Shown in pieces: positions 63,858-64,000 of a stretch of 64,000 bases of DNA. The first letter of the stretch is position 1, and every line of letters begins with the position of its first letter. The stretch is taken from contig DASXUJ010000008.1 of the NCBI GenBank assembly GCA_036504895.1, positions 39,185 through 103,184 on the forward strand, in the 5' to 3' direction. Made by a program: the position numbers and the translations under genes. A model generated the notes under the pieces. The model searched no databases. It was not told the origin of the DNA and was given only the letters and a program-made list of their open reading frames with translations. The DNA is from Syntrophorhabdaceae bacterium. GTDB lineage: Bacteria > Desulfobacterota > Syntrophorhabdia > Syntrophorhabdales > Syntrophorhabdaceae.

Positions 63858-64000
63858 TCACTTGTAAAACACCGACGGGAGCCAGAGCGCCAGTTCAGGA
63901 AAGGCAAAGAGGAGGCCCCACATGACGCCGAGAGAGATGAGAAAAGGAGCCACTCCTTTATAGATTTTACCCATGGGCTCTTTCGTGATGTTCTTGACCA
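63858..64000 (-). CDS. dctM: TRAP transporter large permease (DctM), C-terminal fragment
   Basis: Only the last 47 codons are in the window. The product ends with one hydrophobic helix (APFLISLGVMWGLLFAF) and LALWLPSVFYK, as expected for a DctM terminus, and stops 45 bp before the dctP gene. The order dctM then dctP parallels the plus-strand cluster at 48.5-51.4 kb. Confidence 0.75.
   Translation of the reverse strand, partial: VKNITKEPMGKIYKGVAPFLISLGVMWGLLFAFPELALWLPSVFYK

Overview
The window looks like part of the chromosome of a GC-rich anaerobic bacterium, most likely a deltaproteobacterium-type (Desulfobacterota) syntroph. A Syntrophorhabdus-like organism is my best guess, as inference only. 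The reasons are a 2-oxoacid:ferredoxin oxidoreductase cluster with a flavoprotein electron module, several TRAP transporters for organic acids, PocR-type and sigma54-dependent regulators, ferredoxin-type aldo/keto reductase, and the ileS-lspA / dnaA-dnaN-gyrB arrangement. No rRNA, CRISPR array or phage was seen.

Layout. 1-5.3 kb: the 3' end of a membrane sulfatase-like gene, an AAA ATPase bounded by 35-bp direct repeats, a secreted protein of unknown function, and a palindromic repeat. 5.3-8.8 kb (minus): a small protein, lspA and ileS. 9.3-22.8 kb (plus): the origin-proximal block dnaA-dnaN-gyrB-coaE-rho-rpmE-prfA-prmC-murA-hisD-hisG-hisB-hisH, almost all overlapping or closely packed. A DnaA box next to a tandem 11-mer precedes dnaA. 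22.8-34 kb: repeats, a decayed PocR/PAS sensor, tRNA-Leu, a B12-type radical SAM gene whose start overlaps an exact parS site, a rhomboid protease, galT-glgA-histidine kinase-receiver, tRNA-Ala and a lipoprotein. 34-42.3 kb (minus): accessory genes, namely a pentapeptide-repeat protein, an unknown protein, an aldo/keto reductase between 39-bp direct repeats, an internally deleted methyltransferase, a LuxR regulator, a GNAT enzyme and an MFS transporter.

42.7-64 kb is a catabolic region. The oxidoreductase gamma, flavoprotein/ferredoxin and alpha subunits are followed, after a repeat-filled gap, by the beta subunit, a GntR regulator, a dctQ-dctM-dctP TRAP transporter, a LarA-like protein, a second DctP and a sigma54 activator. 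A secreted M20 amidohydrolase, an orphan NarL-type kinase, a frameshifted RNB ribonuclease and a third DctP with the end of its DctM permease complete it. A plausible reading is periplasmic capture and uptake of carboxylic acids, racemisation or epimerisation by the LarA-like enzyme, and ferredoxin/NAD-linked oxidation of a 2-oxoacid.

The most distinctive signal is the repeat content. There are four copies of a ~200-bp element with long terminal inverted repeats, one interrupted by another palindromic element. There are six copies of a two-hairpin repeat whose stems change in sequence while keeping pairing, two of them apparently translated inside oxidoreductase genes. An inverted pair of ~90-bp blocks brackets the 7.8-kb beta subunit/TRAP segment.
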